Shown: positions 1-10,526, counted from the stretch's first letter. The stretch is DNA of 63,385 nucleotides from an uncultured Ruminococcus sp. (GCA_949291345.1 CASEVP010000007.1:1-63385); one strand, 5' to 3'. A program made the numbers and translations. The notes: generated from the sequence alone by a model not told the origin.

Positions 1-117
1 GCCGCAGGATTTCGTGTGTCCAGCATACCAACTTTGGCGGTGATTCAGCAAGGAAAGTTGGTTAACCATGTAGTTGGTGCAAGACCAGAAGCAGAAATAT
101 TAGCTATGCTGCCTTAA
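1..117 (+). CDS. Thioredoxin-like protein, C-terminal fragment
   Basis: The window opens inside this gene. The 38 visible residues contain a cis-Pro block (SSIPTLAVIQQGK) followed by HVVGARPEAEI and a TAA stop. That matches the last beta strands and helix of the thioredoxin fold, where the IPT cis-proline faces the CXXC site. The CXXC motif itself lies upstream of the window, so thioredoxin versus a related disulfide protein cannot be separated. A strong terminator follows at 317-348, beyond a repeat element that would be part of its 3' UTR. Confidence 0.75.
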   Translation, partial: AAGFRVSSIPTLAVIQQGKLVNHVVGARPEAEILAMLP

Positions 118-141
118 TGGGCGTAGAATGAAAGTAAAAAT

Positions 142-312
142 GGCAATACCGCACAATTCGAATGCGTAGATTGCGCAGCAATTTTTGTTTTAGATAGGAA
201 AGTGACAACGAAGCAATACTTGATATATTGCAAGGAGGAACTTTTCTATATCAAGCAAAAACGGCAAGCTAGATACGTATTCAGACGAAGGCGGGAATTG
301 TGCGGTGTTGCC
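142..312 (+). repeat. MITE-like 171-bp repeat, copy 1 (TIR-bounded)
   Basis: This element has near-perfect terminal inverted repeats of 18 bp (5' GGCAATACCGCACAATTC, 3' GAATTGTGCGGTGTTGCC). A 171-bp copy lies inverted at 5806-5976 and a decayed one at about 43018-43188. Inside is a second inverted repeat (CTTGATATA / TATATCAAG) around an AAGGAGG sequence. A GTG-started reading frame from 202 (VTTKQYLIYCKEEL...) stays open through the element and is conserved in the other copies. No clear target-site duplication is seen here. It lies in the 3' region of the thioredoxin gene, just before the terminator. Confidence 0.8.
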
Positions 313-316
313 TTAA

Positions 317-348
317 GGGAGAGCGGACAAGAACGCTCTCCCTTTTTT
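317..348 (+). terminator. Rho-independent terminator after the thioredoxin gene
   Basis: A 9-bp GC-rich stem (GGGAGAGCG 317-325 with CGCTCTCCC 334-342) is followed by six T (343-348). It would end the thioredoxin transcript after the repeat element. Confidence 0.85.
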
Positions 349-418
349 GGAGAAGAACATTGTAGCACATTCTATCATAATGCGATGCAACAAATATTTT
401 TTATAATTGCTGTAGAAT

Positions 419-455
419 AAAAAAAGACTGCTGCATTATACGCAGCAGTCTTTTT
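419..455 (-). terminator. Terminator of guaB (bidirectional stem)
   Basis: A 14-bp perfect stem (421-434 with 442-455, core GACTGCTGC/GCAGCAGTC) is flanked by A-run and T-run. It lies downstream of guaB on the minus strand and also works from the plus side. Confidence 0.85.
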
Positions 456-548
456 CTTGTGGTGAGCAAGATAACTTGGTATGGAATATTTTAAACTAAA
501 GCTTAAAACAAATGGCATATGACACCCTTTTGTTTGTGCGTTGATACT

Positions 549-2138
<1,590 letters not shown>

Positions 2139-2204
2139 CTACAGTATACAAGCCGCCTGTACAGCAGCGATGTACCTGACGCCGGAATTCAGATTATTAT
2201 ATCT

Positions 2205-2233
2205 ATGATACATCTTTTTCGACCATTTGTCAA
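2205..2233 (-). promoter_or_regulatory. SigA-type promoter of guaB with long leader
   Basis: TTGACA (2228-2233), a 17-bp spacer, then TATCAT (2205-2210), read on the minus strand. Transcription would start near 2198 and leave an untranslated leader of about 175 nt before guaB. I could not match the leader to a known purine or other riboswitch. Confidence 0.75.
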
Positions 2234-2338
2234 GAGATTCCCCGGTTTTCCGTAAAATTTTACAGCTTTTACAAAAATACGTCAGTTTCTTTGTACTGCA
2301 TGTTTTTTTCAAAAAATTTCTGCTTTCTTTTTCGCATG

Positions 2339-2378
2339 AAAAATACCCGTGATGATTCGTGTATCACGAGTATTTTTT
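2339..2378 (-). terminator. Terminator of the aldose-epimerase-like gene
   Basis: Stem ATACcCGTGAT (2343-2353) pairs with ATCACGaGTAT (2363-2373), with a short A-run on the left and T-run on the right. It sits 36 bases past the stop of the minus-strand gene at 2414 and could work both ways. Confidence 0.7.
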
Positions 2379-2413
2379 GAATATATGTACAAATGGTATA
2401 AGACACAGATATG

Positions 2414-3430
2414 TTACGGCAATATAGTATAGAAATGCTGTGCCAGAGCGTATGTTTCACCGGATGACAACTCACAATATCCAGTCTTTTCAGCCGGCAT
2501 ATCCAAATTCGGTGCATCAATCATTGCCGTCATCGGTTCTGGACAAAAATAGTGTTTTTCACCCCTGTCATTCCAAAGGATCCAGAAACGATAACCTTCT
2601 GAAACCTCATAGCCGATGCCCTTTCCGCTTGCGATATCCGTCATCAGCACACCACGGAACGGGCGCTTGCCCTGACGTTCGAGTTTCCCGCCGGTATACA
2701 TATCGTTGTCTACGACACGTTTTACCGGACAGGATGTTCCTTGCAGATATGCCATATCGTACGCATTCAGCGGCAAAATTTCTCCTGTGGGCAGACATCT
2801 GTCGTTTAACACCCATTTTTCGAGAACCGGCACCTGGATTCGTATATCCTCTTCCTTTGCCCCGTCGACAAAAGGTGCACAGATGGTTGTATGCGTTGCC
2901 ACGGAAACGGGCAGTTTTTTCTGCGACTGGTTGGTGATGGAAAACTTATATTCCAGACCATATTCGCTCAGCACAAAGAAAAATTCTGCTGTAAAAGGCA
3001 ATGGAAAATATGAGAAAAAGGGATCTTTTTCGTTATATACATAAGAAGTACGCAGCCAAGCAGCTTCATCGTTGGCAGAGTATGCAACGGTATTGTGGAC
3101 TCTCTTGTGCAAAAAACCGTGGATATGATTGTGGAAAGGCTTCGCTTCATTTACCGGCAATTGGTACACAGCATCGGAAGTACGCAGTACGCCGTCGGCA
3201 AATCGATTTGGCAGGTAGAGTGTAGGCAGTCCCCATACCTCTGCGGAACCGCGAATATCATCTGGAGTATTATTCGCATCCCATCGGAAAAATTCTACAC
3301 CGTTTTCATCGTCGTGCAGGCGCAGCACATTGGAGCCGATTCCTGGTGCAATCAGTGCGGTATATCCGCCCGCAGAAAGTTCTATGCATTCTAATCCTTT
3401 CCAGTCTATTTTTTTTGCTGTATTTTTCAT
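2414..3430 (-). CDS. Aldose 1-epimerase family protein
   Basis: A 338-residue beta-sandwich sugar-ring mutarotase-like protein. It has no signal peptide, so it is presumably cytosolic and acts on a hexose or hexose-phosphate anomer. Family features visible are an early ALIAPGIGSNVLRL strand with the FFRW element, NRFADG, a HNHIHGFLHK motif whose His is the usual catalytic base region, and a late CPEPMTAMIDAPNL segment, where the Glu would be catalytic. The ATG at 3430 is chosen over the longer frame because that frame has no upstream homology and GAAAGGAA lies about 13 bases before this ATG. Its promoter is at 3535-3563 and its terminator at 2339-2378, so it is monocistronic. The substrate is not decidable from sequence. 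Confidence 0.85.
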   Translation of the reverse strand: MKNTAKKIDWKGLECIELSAGGYTALIAPGIGSNVLRLHDDENGVEFFRWDANNTPDDIRGSAEVWGLPTLYLPNRFADGVLRTSDAVYQLPVNEAKPFHNHIHGFLHKRVHNTVAYSANDEAAWLRTSYVYNEKDPFFSYFPLPFTAEFFFVLSEYGLEYKFSITNQSQKKLPVSVATHTTICAPFVDGAKEEDIRIQVPVLEKWVLNDRCLPTGEILPLNAYDMAYLQGTSCPVKRVVDNDMYTGGKLERQGKRPFRGVLMTDIASGKGIGYEVSEGYRFWILWNDRGEKHYFCPEPMTAMIDAPNLDMPAEKTGYCELSSGETYALAQHFYTILP

Positions 3431-3534
3431 TGTTTTCCAGTTCCTTTCGCTGTTTTCATATGGATAGAAATTCGTATATCCGGTTATGCCGTCTTCGGCA
3501 CACATGGTTTGATACCGGGTATACACCTGTATTC

Positions 3535-3563
3535 ATTATAACACATTGCAAAAAAAATGTCTA
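3535..3563 (-). promoter_or_regulatory. Promoter of the aldose-epimerase-like gene
   Basis: On the minus strand, TAGACA (3558-3563), a 17-bp spacer ending in TGTG, and TATAAT (3535-3540). The leader to the ATG is about 100 nt. Confidence 0.65.
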
Positions 3564-3679
3564 TAGCTGTTTGGATTTTAGGCATATCAAACAAAAATGG
3601 AATGTGGAAATCTGGAGATCACCCTGCAAAACCATTTTTACCAATAAGGTGTTTTTCATAAAAAAGTACAAAAAAGGGA

Positions 3680-4666
3680 CTATGCAAGTGTTCCGATATG
3701 CACTTCTCCCGAGCGCAGGGTTTCTATTTTGCCGAAAGTATCCCGCACCATGAGCCCGCAGTCGTCGGCAATATCCAAAACAGCTACTTTTTTTTCTGTG
3801 CCGTCATTTGTTATAAAAGTCACCGTTTTTCCAATCAGACATGAACGGCTGCGGTATTCGCCCAGAAACCGACGGCTTGGAAGGTCATGCAATGCCTGTT
3901 CCAGTTCCCATAATACTGCTGTGAGCAGACGGGCACGCTCTACGTGACACCCCGGAATGGCTTCTTCCAATGAGGTTGCTTTATTATGCAGCTGTTCCGG
4001 CAGTGCAGTACCAGTACTGCGTATATTGATGCCAATACCGATGATCACCGATTCCATCTTGCCGGATTCCAGACTGACACTTCCTTCTGTTAAGATGCCG
4101 CAGCACTTCTTTCCGTCCAAATAAAGATCGTTGACCCACTTGATTTGGGTATGTGTCTGGTATAATTTATCAATTGCACGTGCTGTTGCCACGGCGGTGC
4201 AGGCGGTGACAAGGGGTGCATCCTGAAGCGAAATGGATTGGGAAACCAGCACTGAAAAATATAATCCGGTGCCTGCCGGTGAATAGAATGTCCTGCCTTG
4301 TCTGCCTCTGCCTGCCGTTTGGGCGTTGGCAACCACAACGGTACCGTGTGTTGCACCTTCGCGCAGCATTTGCTGTAAAAGCCGATTGGTGGAATCTACG
4401 GAGGAAACCACTCGCAGAGGATGACCAAGTATACGGCTTTGTAAATAAGGCGCTATAGTCTCCTCTGAAAGTAAGTCAGCATGGCGCACCATGCGGTACC
4501 CAATTTTTTTTCGAGTTTCTATAGGAAATCCTTCCTCTTGGAGTGCCTTTACTGCTTTCCAAATGGCATTGCGGCTCACATGCAGCTTTTGTGCCAGCGT
4601 TTCTCCCGACAAAAACTGCCCTTCTGCTTCCGAAAGGCAGGCGGCTACGGTTTCCTTGACATGCAT
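3680..4666 (-). CDS. birA: Bifunctional biotin-protein ligase / biotin operon repressor
   Basis: Attaches biotin to carboxylase or decarboxylase subunits through biotinyl-AMP and, in the two-domain form, represses biotin genes. The 328 residues show an N-terminal winged helix (about 1-65, with LAQKLHVSRNAIWKAVKALQEEG). The ligase core carries the biotinyl-AMP loop GRGRQGR near 118-124 and KWVNDLYLDGKK. A small C-terminal SH3-like domain ends the protein. The ATG at 4666 has AAAGGAAG eight bases upstream. The presence of the HTH makes it a regulator as well as an enzyme. A palindrome (4746-4758) lies in its upstream region. Confidence 0.95.
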   Translation of the reverse strand: MHVKETVAACLSEAEGQFLSGETLAQKLHVSRNAIWKAVKALQEEGFPIETRKKIGYRMVRHADLLSEETIAPYLQSRILGHPLRVVSSVDSTNRLLQQMLREGATHGTVVVANAQTAGRGRQGRTFYSPAGTGLYFSVLVSQSISLQDAPLVTACTAVATARAIDKLYQTHTQIKWVNDLYLDGKKCCGILTEGSVSLESGKMESVIIGIGINIRSTGTALPEQLHNKATSLEEAIPGCHVERARLLTAVLWELEQALHDLPSRRFLGEYRSRSCLIGKTVTFITNDGTEKKVAVLDIADDCGLMVRDTFGKIETLRSGEVHIGTLA

Positions 4667-4745
4667 GCTGCATCTTCCTTTCTGTATTTCTTATACTGCT
4701 GTGTGTTTTTTCCCGGGAAATCAATATGATTGTAAGCGCAATATC

Positions 4746-4758
4746 GTAAATAATTTAC
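4746..4758. promoter_or_regulatory. Palindrome upstream of birA (possible operator)
   Basis: GTAAATAATTTAC is a perfect inverted repeat with one central base, 80 bp upstream of birA. It could be an operator, perhaps for BirA itself, but it does not match the well-known TTAACC-type BirA boxes. Confidence 0.3.
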
Positions 4759-4961
4759 AATTAGGTGCTTAGGTGCGCAGACAGTTTTTGGGCAGATCCA
4801 ATACGGTTTTGCTTTAGGAACTGTCCGCATAGGAATTTGCACACATTTTTTCAGTAAAATTCGTCAGTGATTGTGTTTAACGCTTTGTGTCGTTATTGAT
4901 AAAATTATGTTGAAAAATCTCCAAACATTTGCTATGTGAATGGTTTCTCATATGCTGTACT

Positions 4962-5735
4962 TTATACCGAATGGATTCGAAACAGTGCTTCGCCGTTGCG
5001 ACAGGTCTGCGTAAGTATGGTCTGGGTATCTGTGCCGCGTACCAGTGCCGCTGCTTCTGCGGTATAGGGAATCATCGTACTGTCACAACGCTTTCCCCGG
5101 AAGGGAACAGGTGCCATATAAGGGCAGTCTGTTTCCAATACGAGCTTATCTTCCGGCACTTCTTGCAGTGCTTGCAGTGCCTTTTTTGCGTTCCGAAAAG
5201 TCAGTACACCCGTAAAGCCGATATACATCTCCAGTTTTATCACTTCTCTCGCCGTCTCTGCACTGCCGGAAAAACAGTGAACTACGCCATGAGGATGAAA
5301 TTCCCGTAGAATTCGCAGATAATCCTCTGTGCAATCTCGGGCATGAATGATTACCGGCAGATCCAGTTGTTTTGCGAAATCTAGTTGCTCTCGCAGCAAG
5401 GTGATTTGGGCGTTTTTATTGTCACTGCCATAGTGATAGTCCAGTCCAATCTCACCGATTGCTACCACTTTTTTCTCTTTTGCCAGCGTGGCTAGTGTAT
5501 CCAGATAATCCCTCGGTTGCTGTCCTGCAAATTCGGGATGTATGCCCACTGCCGCATATAAATAATCGTACCGTTTGGCAAGATTGATTCCTTCCTGACT
5601 GTCCTCAAGCGTGGTGCCCGCAAGCACACTGTGTACTATCCCCGCACTTGGCAACTGGGACAGTATCGCATCCCGATCCGGGTCGAAGGCACTGTCAGTA
5701 TAATGGCTGTGGGTGTCAAAAATCTGGGTAAACAT
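4962..5735 (-). CDS. tatD: TatD family metal-dependent DNase / deacylase
   Basis: A 257-residue TIM-barrel hydrolase of the amidohydrolase superfamily. Members are 3'-5' DNases or D-aminoacyl-tRNA deacylases. The metal-binding pattern is complete: DTHSHYTD at the start, GEIGLDYHY, VIIHARDC, VVHCFSG and LETDCPYMAP. The ATG at 5735 (MFTQIFDTHSH) is preferred over one eight codons upstream because a GAAAGAGAG sequence precedes it and the upstream ATG has none. Its promoter (6041-6069) lies beyond repeat copy 2, so the repeat would be transcribed as part of its leader. Confidence 0.93.
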   Translation of the reverse strand: MFTQIFDTHSHYTDSAFDPDRDAILSQLPSAGIVHSVLAGTTLEDSQEGINLAKRYDYLYAAVGIHPEFAGQQPRDYLDTLATLAKEKKVVAIGEIGLDYHYGSDNKNAQITLLREQLDFAKQLDLPVIIHARDCTEDYLRILREFHPHGVVHCFSGSAETAREVIKLEMYIGFTGVLTFRNAKKALQALQEVPEDKLVLETDCPYMAPVPFRGKRCDSTMIPYTAEAAALVRGTDTQTILTQTCRNGEALFRIHSV

Positions 5736-5805
5736 GTTTTTTTCGCTCTCTTTCCGCATATTTGTAAAACCGCTTGCAATTGTGCAGGGGGTGTGTTATA
5801 CTAAA

Positions 5806-5976
5806 GGCAATACCGCACAATTCCCGCCTTCGTCTGAATACGTATTTTGCTTGCCCTTTTTGCTTGATATAGAAAAGTTCCTCCTTGCAATACATCAAGT
5901 ATTGCTTCGTTGTCACTTTCCTATCTAAAACAAAAATTGCTACGCAATCTACGCATTCGAATTGTACGGTATTGCC
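5806..5976 (-). repeat. MITE-like 171-bp repeat, copy 2
   Basis: Inverted copy of the element at 142-312, same length, with both TIRs intact. It is flanked by TAAA on both sides (5802-5805 and 5977-5980), a possible 4-bp target duplication. In the sense orientation the small frame (VTTKQYLMYCKEEL...) is again open, with only conservative changes against copy 1. It lies between the tatD promoter and the tatD start, in sense orientation. Confidence 0.85.
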
Positions 5977-6040
5977 TAAAAGGTATGCCGAGTTATCGTT
6001 TGGAGAACTTTTACGATCTCAGCATAGAAAACATAATTTT

Positions 6041-6069
6041 ATCATAGCATATTTCAGGGGAAAAAGCAA
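6041..6069 (-). promoter_or_regulatory. Promoter reading toward tatD
   Basis: TTGCTT (6064-6069), a 17-bp spacer ending in TGC, then TATGAT (6041-6046) on the minus strand. The extended -10 (TGC before the -10) recurs at other promoters of this window (for example 52184 and 50069). Confidence 0.6.
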
Positions 6070-6118
6070 GGGCGGCGAAGGCTGTGAGAGACTGTACAGT
6101 CCGCCGTCATTTTCCCTT
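6057..6118 (+). promoter_or_regulatory. Long imperfect hairpin before alr
   Basis: GGGGAAAA (6057-6064) can pair with TTTTCCC (6111-6117), and GGCGG (6072-6076) with CCGCC (6101-6105), in the order needed for one hairpin ending eight bases before the alr ribosome-binding site. The function is unknown. Confidence 0.35.
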
Positions 6119-6142
6119 TGCATATAAAGGAACGTGATTTTT

Positions 6143-7291
6143 ATGGAAAAAGAACAGCAAAAACGGTATCGTGCCTGGGCAGAAATTGATCTGCACGCTC
6201 TAGAACACAATGTCCGTGCCGTACAGAAGATATTGCCGCCGAGTACCCGGTTTATGGCTGTGGTGAAAGCGAATGCTTATGGGCACGGAGATGAGGCGAT
6301 TTGCCGAAAGCTCTGGGAATTGGGCGTGCGCTGGTTTGCCGTTTCCAATCTGGAAGAGGCAATCGCTGTACGCAGTTACTGTCCCTATGGAGAAATTTTT
6401 ATTTTGGGTTATACACCGCCTGAATTTGCCCCGGAGCTTTCCCGGAACAATATTATCCAGGGTGTTCTTTCTTTAGAATACGCCAGAGAATTGCAGCACT
6501 TTGCGCACCAGCCCGTGCGTTGTCATATCAAACTGGATACCGGCATGGGACGTATCGGATTTCGCGGGGATTCTATACAAGCGTATATGGAGCAGATTCT
6601 TCCTCTTTTTGAACTGGAAAAATTGTCTGTGGAAGGAATCTACACACATTTTGCAGTGGCAGACTGTCCGGATGCGGAGAACACGGCATATACCAAACAG
6701 CAGGAGGAACGTATTTTGCAGGTGTATGATGCGCTTGCGGAAAGCGGACACCGACTACAGCATCTTCATTTTATGAACAGTGCCGCAAGCGTTACGAGAC
6801 CCAATCCACGGGCAACGCTGGCACGTATTGGCATCATTATGTATGGTTTGGAACCAAATTATCCATTTCATGTTCCTTTGCAGCTGGAGCCTGTGATGTC
6901 CTTGCGAAGCGTCGTTTCTCATGTAAAAGAAGTCGGTGCCGGTGATTGTATCAGCTATGGCAGAACATATACCGCCGCTCAGCCCCGCACCATTGCTACG
7001 GTTACCATTGGTTATGCAGATGGCTATGCGAGACTGCTCTCCAACAAGGGATATGCTCTTGTTCATGGGTGCGTTTGTCCCATTGTCGGCAGAGTCTGCA
7101 TGGATCAGCTGATGCTGGATGTTTCTGAATTGTCCGACGTGGTTCGTCCGGGTGATGTTGTTACCATGTTCGGCAAGGATCAGGATGCTGTTATTACTGC
7201 CGATGAACTGGCAGATTTGTATGGCACAATCGGTTATGAAATCGTTTGCGGTATTTCTAAACGGGTTCCGAGAGATGTGATTGGTGTCTGA
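6143..7291 (+). CDS. alr: Alanine racemase
   Basis: Interconverts L- and D-alanine with PLP, for peptidoglycan and possibly spore germination control. The protein has 382 residues in two domains. The PLP lysine is K42 in AVVKANAYGHG, and the second catalytic tyrosine is in SYGRTY. The barrel motifs CHIKLDTGMGRIGF, HFMNSAAS and the C-terminal GRVCMDQLMLDVS are all present. Start at ATG 6143 follows AAAGGAA by ten bases. An in-frame GTG at 6134 lies too close to that site. The upstream region contains a long hairpin (6057-6118) that could act on translation. Confidence 0.97.
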   Translation: MEKEQQKRYRAWAEIDLHALEHNVRAVQKILPPSTRFMAVVKANAYGHGDEAICRKLWELGVRWFAVSNLEEAIAVRSYCPYGEIFILGYTPPEFAPELSRNNIIQGVLSLEYARELQHFAHQPVRCHIKLDTGMGRIGFRGDSIQAYMEQILPLFELEKLSVEGIYTHFAVADCPDAENTAYTKQQEERILQVYDALAESGHRLQHLHFMNSAASVTRPNPRATLARIGIIMYGLEPNYPFHVPLQLEPVMSLRSVVSHVKEVGAGDCISYGRTYTAAQPRTIATVTIGYADGYARLLSNKGYALVHGCVCPIVGRVCMDQLMLDVSELSDVVRPGDVVTMFGKDQDAVITADELADLYGTIGYEIVCGISKRVPRDVIGV

Positions 7292-7460
7292 CAGCGTGAC
7301 CGGCAACAAAAATGACAACCCCAAAATATATCTTGATTTTTTAAACATTTTTGTGAAATGTGACAAGGAATTCCGGGCAAATATCGAACGGAACTGCCTG
7401 TGGGTGTTTGTTTTATTGTACTTTTGGTACATTTTAGTTTTGTTCGCTGAAATTTTCCGG

Positions 7461-7489
7461 TTGAAATTTTCTGGTTTTTATTATATAAT
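7461..7489 (+). promoter_or_regulatory. Promoter of the dehydratase-activase operon
   Basis: TTGAAA (7461-7466), a 17-bp spacer, TATAAT (7484-7489). Transcription would begin near 7496, which rules out the upstream in-frame ATG at 7492 as the start of the next gene. Confidence 0.8.
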
Positions 7490-7563
7490 AAATGTCGAAA
7501 CAGATAGAAGATACGTGTGGAATGTCGATTACCGCACGGGAAAACGGAAAGGGGTATGCATCT

Positions 7564-10500
7564 GTGAGCGAAATCCAAGCATCCAAGACCCCCTATGCGC
7601 TGGGCATAGATGTAGGGTCGACGACTGTCAAAACGGTTCTGATGACGCAGGATCATGAGGTTCTGTCCTCTAGTTATGAGCGTCATTTTTCCAAGGTACG
7701 GGAGACTGTTTGTGCAAAACTGATGGAATTGGCGCAGCAGTATCCTGAAACCGCTTTACATATCAGTATCACGGGGTCCGCAGGATTGGGACTGGCACAG
7801 GCAGCAAAACTGCCCTTTGTGCAGGAAGTACATGCCGCTTTTCTGGCTGTGAAAAAACGTTTTCCGGAGGCTGATGTGGTAATCGAACTCGGCGGCGAAG
7901 ATGCAAAGATCATCTTTTTGACCGGCGGTGTAGAACAGCGCATGAATGGTTCATGCGCCGGTGGTACAGGCGCATTTATTGATCAGATGGCAACGCTTCT
8001 GGACGTCAGTGTGGATACACTGGATCAAATGGCACTCTCTGCAGAAAAAGTGTATCCCATTGCTTCTCGATGCGGCGTGTTCGCAAAATCGGATATTCAA
8101 CCTTTGCTCAACCAGGGTGCACGGCGTGAAGATATCGCCGCAAGCATTTTTCAAGCGGTCGTGGATCAGACGGTCTCCGGTTTGGCACAGGGACGGAAAA
8201 TTGCTGGCAATGTGCTGTTTCTGGGCGGACCTCTGTCCTTTCTGCAGGGGCTGCGCAGTGCCTTTACCCGAACGCTGGAACTGGACGAGGAACACGCTTA
8301 TTTCCCTGAAGACGGCAGAACGTTCGTGGCATACGGCAGTGCACTTTCGGCATTGTCAGTGAAGGAAACATATACTTTAGAACAGCTGGCACAGATGTTG
8401 GCACATGCCGAAACACAGACGGCTCTTGTTGCTGACGCACCGCTGTTCAGCTATCAGGAGGAATATCAGCGATTTCAACAGCGTCATGCCTCTCACGATG
8501 TAGCACGAGGCGATTATAAGACTTATCGGGGTAAGGCATATCTCGGCATTGATGCCGGCTCTACCACCACGAAGATCGTTCTGCTGTCTGAAGATCATAA
8601 ACTGTTATATTCGTATTACGCTTCTAATAAGGGACAGCCTTTGGACTGTGTGAAACAAGAACTGACGGCGCTCTACGATGAACTCAGTCCTGACTGTGAG
8701 ATTTGCGGCAGTGCTGTTACTGGCTATGGGGAAGATTTGATTCGTGCCGGACTGGGTATCGACTTTGGCATTGTGGAAACGGTTGCCCATTTTAAGGCGG
8801 CATCGTATTTCTGTCCTGACGTGGATTTTATCATTGATATCGGCGGACAGGATATCAAATGTTTTCAGATTAAAAACCATAGCATCGACAGTATTATGTT
8901 GAATGAGGCGTGTTCTTCTGGATGCGGATCATTTATTCAAGCGTTTGCTGTGGCGCTGGGTTATGATATTGCCGAATTCTCCAAATTGGGACTTTTTGCA
9001 GACCATCCGGTAGATCTGGGTTCTCGATGTACCGTCTTTATGAACAGCAGCGTCAAGCAGGCACAAAAGGACGGTGCTACTGTGGAAGATATTTCTGCAG
9101 GACTGTCTGGTTCTATTGTCAAAAATGCCATTTATAAGGTGATTCGTGCACGCAATCCTGAAGAACTCGGACAGCATATTGTTGTGCAGGGCGGCACTTT
9201 TTTAAACGATGCTGTGCTGCGTTGTTTTGAACGGGAAATCGGAAAGGAAGTCATTCGTCCCACCATTTCGGGTCTGATGGGCGCCTTTGGTGCGGCGTTG
9301 TACGCACAGGAAAAATCGGATGGCACTACTTCACTTATCACCAAAGATGCACTCCGGGAATTTTCTTACACTGCAAAGGCTGCTACTTGTAAAGGGTGTA
9401 CGGCAAACTGTGCTTTAAGCATCATTCGTTTTCACGACGGCAGACGCTTTATTTCCGGTAATCGTTGTGAAAAAGGTGCCGGCAAAAAGGAATCCGAACA
9501 ACTTCCCAATCTGTTCGACTGGAAGTATGAGCAGATCTTGGCACTGCAATCCCATAACCCGGAAAACCCAGTGGCAACCGTTGGATTGCCGCTGGCACTG
9601 CACTACTATGACCAGATGCCGCTGTGGCACACTTTTTTTACAGAACTGGGTTTTGCAGTACGGTTTTCCGAGGAAAGTACCCGTCAGACTTACTATAAAG
9701 GACAGAGCACTATTCCGTCAGATACGGTTTGTTATCCGGCAAAAATGACACATGGGCATATTGAGAGTCTTTTGGAGCAGGGTGTAGACTTTATTTTCTA
9801 TCCCTGTATGAGCTACAATCTTGACGAAGGCGGTTCGGATAACCATTTTAACTGCCCGGTTGTAGCATATTATCCGGAGCTGCTTATGGCAAACTGTGAA
9901 AAGCTTACTCCTGAAAATTTCCTATATCCCTTTTTGGATCTGAACCGCCGCAGTCATGTGGTCAAGACTCTTTCTACCATTTTTTCCCGCTATGCTTCTA
10001 AAAAGCAGGTGGAAGAAGCTTTGGAACATGGTTTTGCTGCACTGGAACAGTATCGTCGGCGCGTGACGGAAGAAGGACAAGAGATTATTCGTCAGGCACG
10101 GGAGGCAGGAAAATCCATTATTGTCCTTGCCGGCAGACCATATCATATTGATCCTGAGATCAACCACGGTATTCATAAGTTGATCTCCAGCTTGGGGCTG
10201 GCAGTTATTACTGAGGATAGTGTGGCACATCTGGCACAGACACCAAAATTACAAGCGCTCAACCAATGGACATATCATGCCAGAATGTACCGTGCTGCTC
10301 AGTATGTGACGACCCAACCGGATATGCAGATGGTACAGCTCGTTTCCTTCGGATGCGGCATCGATGCCATTACCACCGACGAAGTCCGCCGTATCTTAGA
10401 AGATGGCGGCAAGCTCTATACACAATTGAAGATTGATGAGATCAGCAATCTGGGAGCAATTAAGATCCGTCTGCGGAGTCTGATCGCCGCAATGGAATAA
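7564..10500 (+). CDS. Tandem acyl-CoA dehydratase activase (HgdC/BadF-type) fusion protein
   Basis: A 978-residue cytosolic protein of the COG1924-COG3580 fusion type. Two ASKHA ATPase domains stand in tandem, each with a phosphate loop (LGIDVGSTTVK near the start and LGIDAGSTTTK near 325). Each also has a cysteine cluster loop (NGSCAGGTGAFID and NEACSSGCGSFIQ) that in HgdC-like activases binds a bridging Fe-S cluster. A Cys-rich linker (CKGCTANCAL) leads to a C-terminal DUF2229-type domain with GRPYHIDPEINHG. The GTG at 7564 is chosen because GGAAAGGGG lies nine bases upstream and the promoter excludes 7492. The next gene follows 26 bases later. Relatives feed electrons by ATP hydrolysis into dehydratases or double-cubane cluster proteins. 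The substrate here is unknown. Confidence 0.85.
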   Translation: MSEIQASKTPYALGIDVGSTTVKTVLMTQDHEVLSSSYERHFSKVRETVCAKLMELAQQYPETALHISITGSAGLGLAQAAKLPFVQEVHAAFLAVKKRFPEADVVIELGGEDAKIIFLTGGVEQRMNGSCAGGTGAFIDQMATLLDVSVDTLDQMALSAEKVYPIASRCGVFAKSDIQPLLNQGARREDIAASIFQAVVDQTVSGLAQGRKIAGNVLFLGGPLSFLQGLRSAFTRTLELDEEHAYFPEDGRTFVAYGSALSALSVKETYTLEQLAQMLAHAETQTALVADAPLFSYQEEYQRFQQRHASHDVARGDYKTYRGKAYLGIDAGSTTTKIVLLSEDHKLLYSYYASNKGQPLDCVKQELTALYDELSPDCEICGSAVTGYGEDLIRAGLGIDFGIVETVAHFKAASYFCPDVDFIIDIGGQDIKCFQIKNHSIDSIMLNEACSSGCGSFIQAFAVALGYDIAEFSKLGLFADHPVDLGSRCTVFMNSSVKQAQKDGATVEDISAGLSGSIVKNAIYKVIRARNPEELGQHIVVQGGTFLNDAVLRCFEREIGKEVIRPTISGLMGAFGAALYAQEKSDGTTSLITKDALREFSYTAKAATCKGCTANCALSIIRFHDGRRFISGNRCEKGAGKKESEQLPNLFDWKYEQILALQSHNPENPVATVGLPLALHYYDQMPLWHTFFTELGFAVRFSEESTRQTYYKGQSTIPSDTVCYPAKMTHGHIESLLEQGVDFIFYPCMSYNLDEGGSDNHFNCPVVAYYPELLMANCEKLTPENFLYPFLDLNRRSHVVKTLSTIFSRYASKKQVEEALEHGFAALEQYRRRVTEEGQEIIRQAREAGKSIIVLAGRPYHIDPEINHGIHKLISSLGLAVITEDSVAHLAQTPKLQALNQWTYHARMYRAAQYVTTQPDMQMVQLVSFGCGIDAITTDEVRRILEDGGKLYTQLKIDEISNLGAIKIRLRSLIAAME

Positions 10501-10526
10501 CGGAACAAGGAGGTAGACCCGAATTT

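Noticed and set aside
7492..7563. ATG at 7492 as start of the activase gene
   Set aside because: It lies inside the promoter (-10 box at 7484-7489) before the expected transcript start. GTG 7564 has a proper ribosome-binding site.
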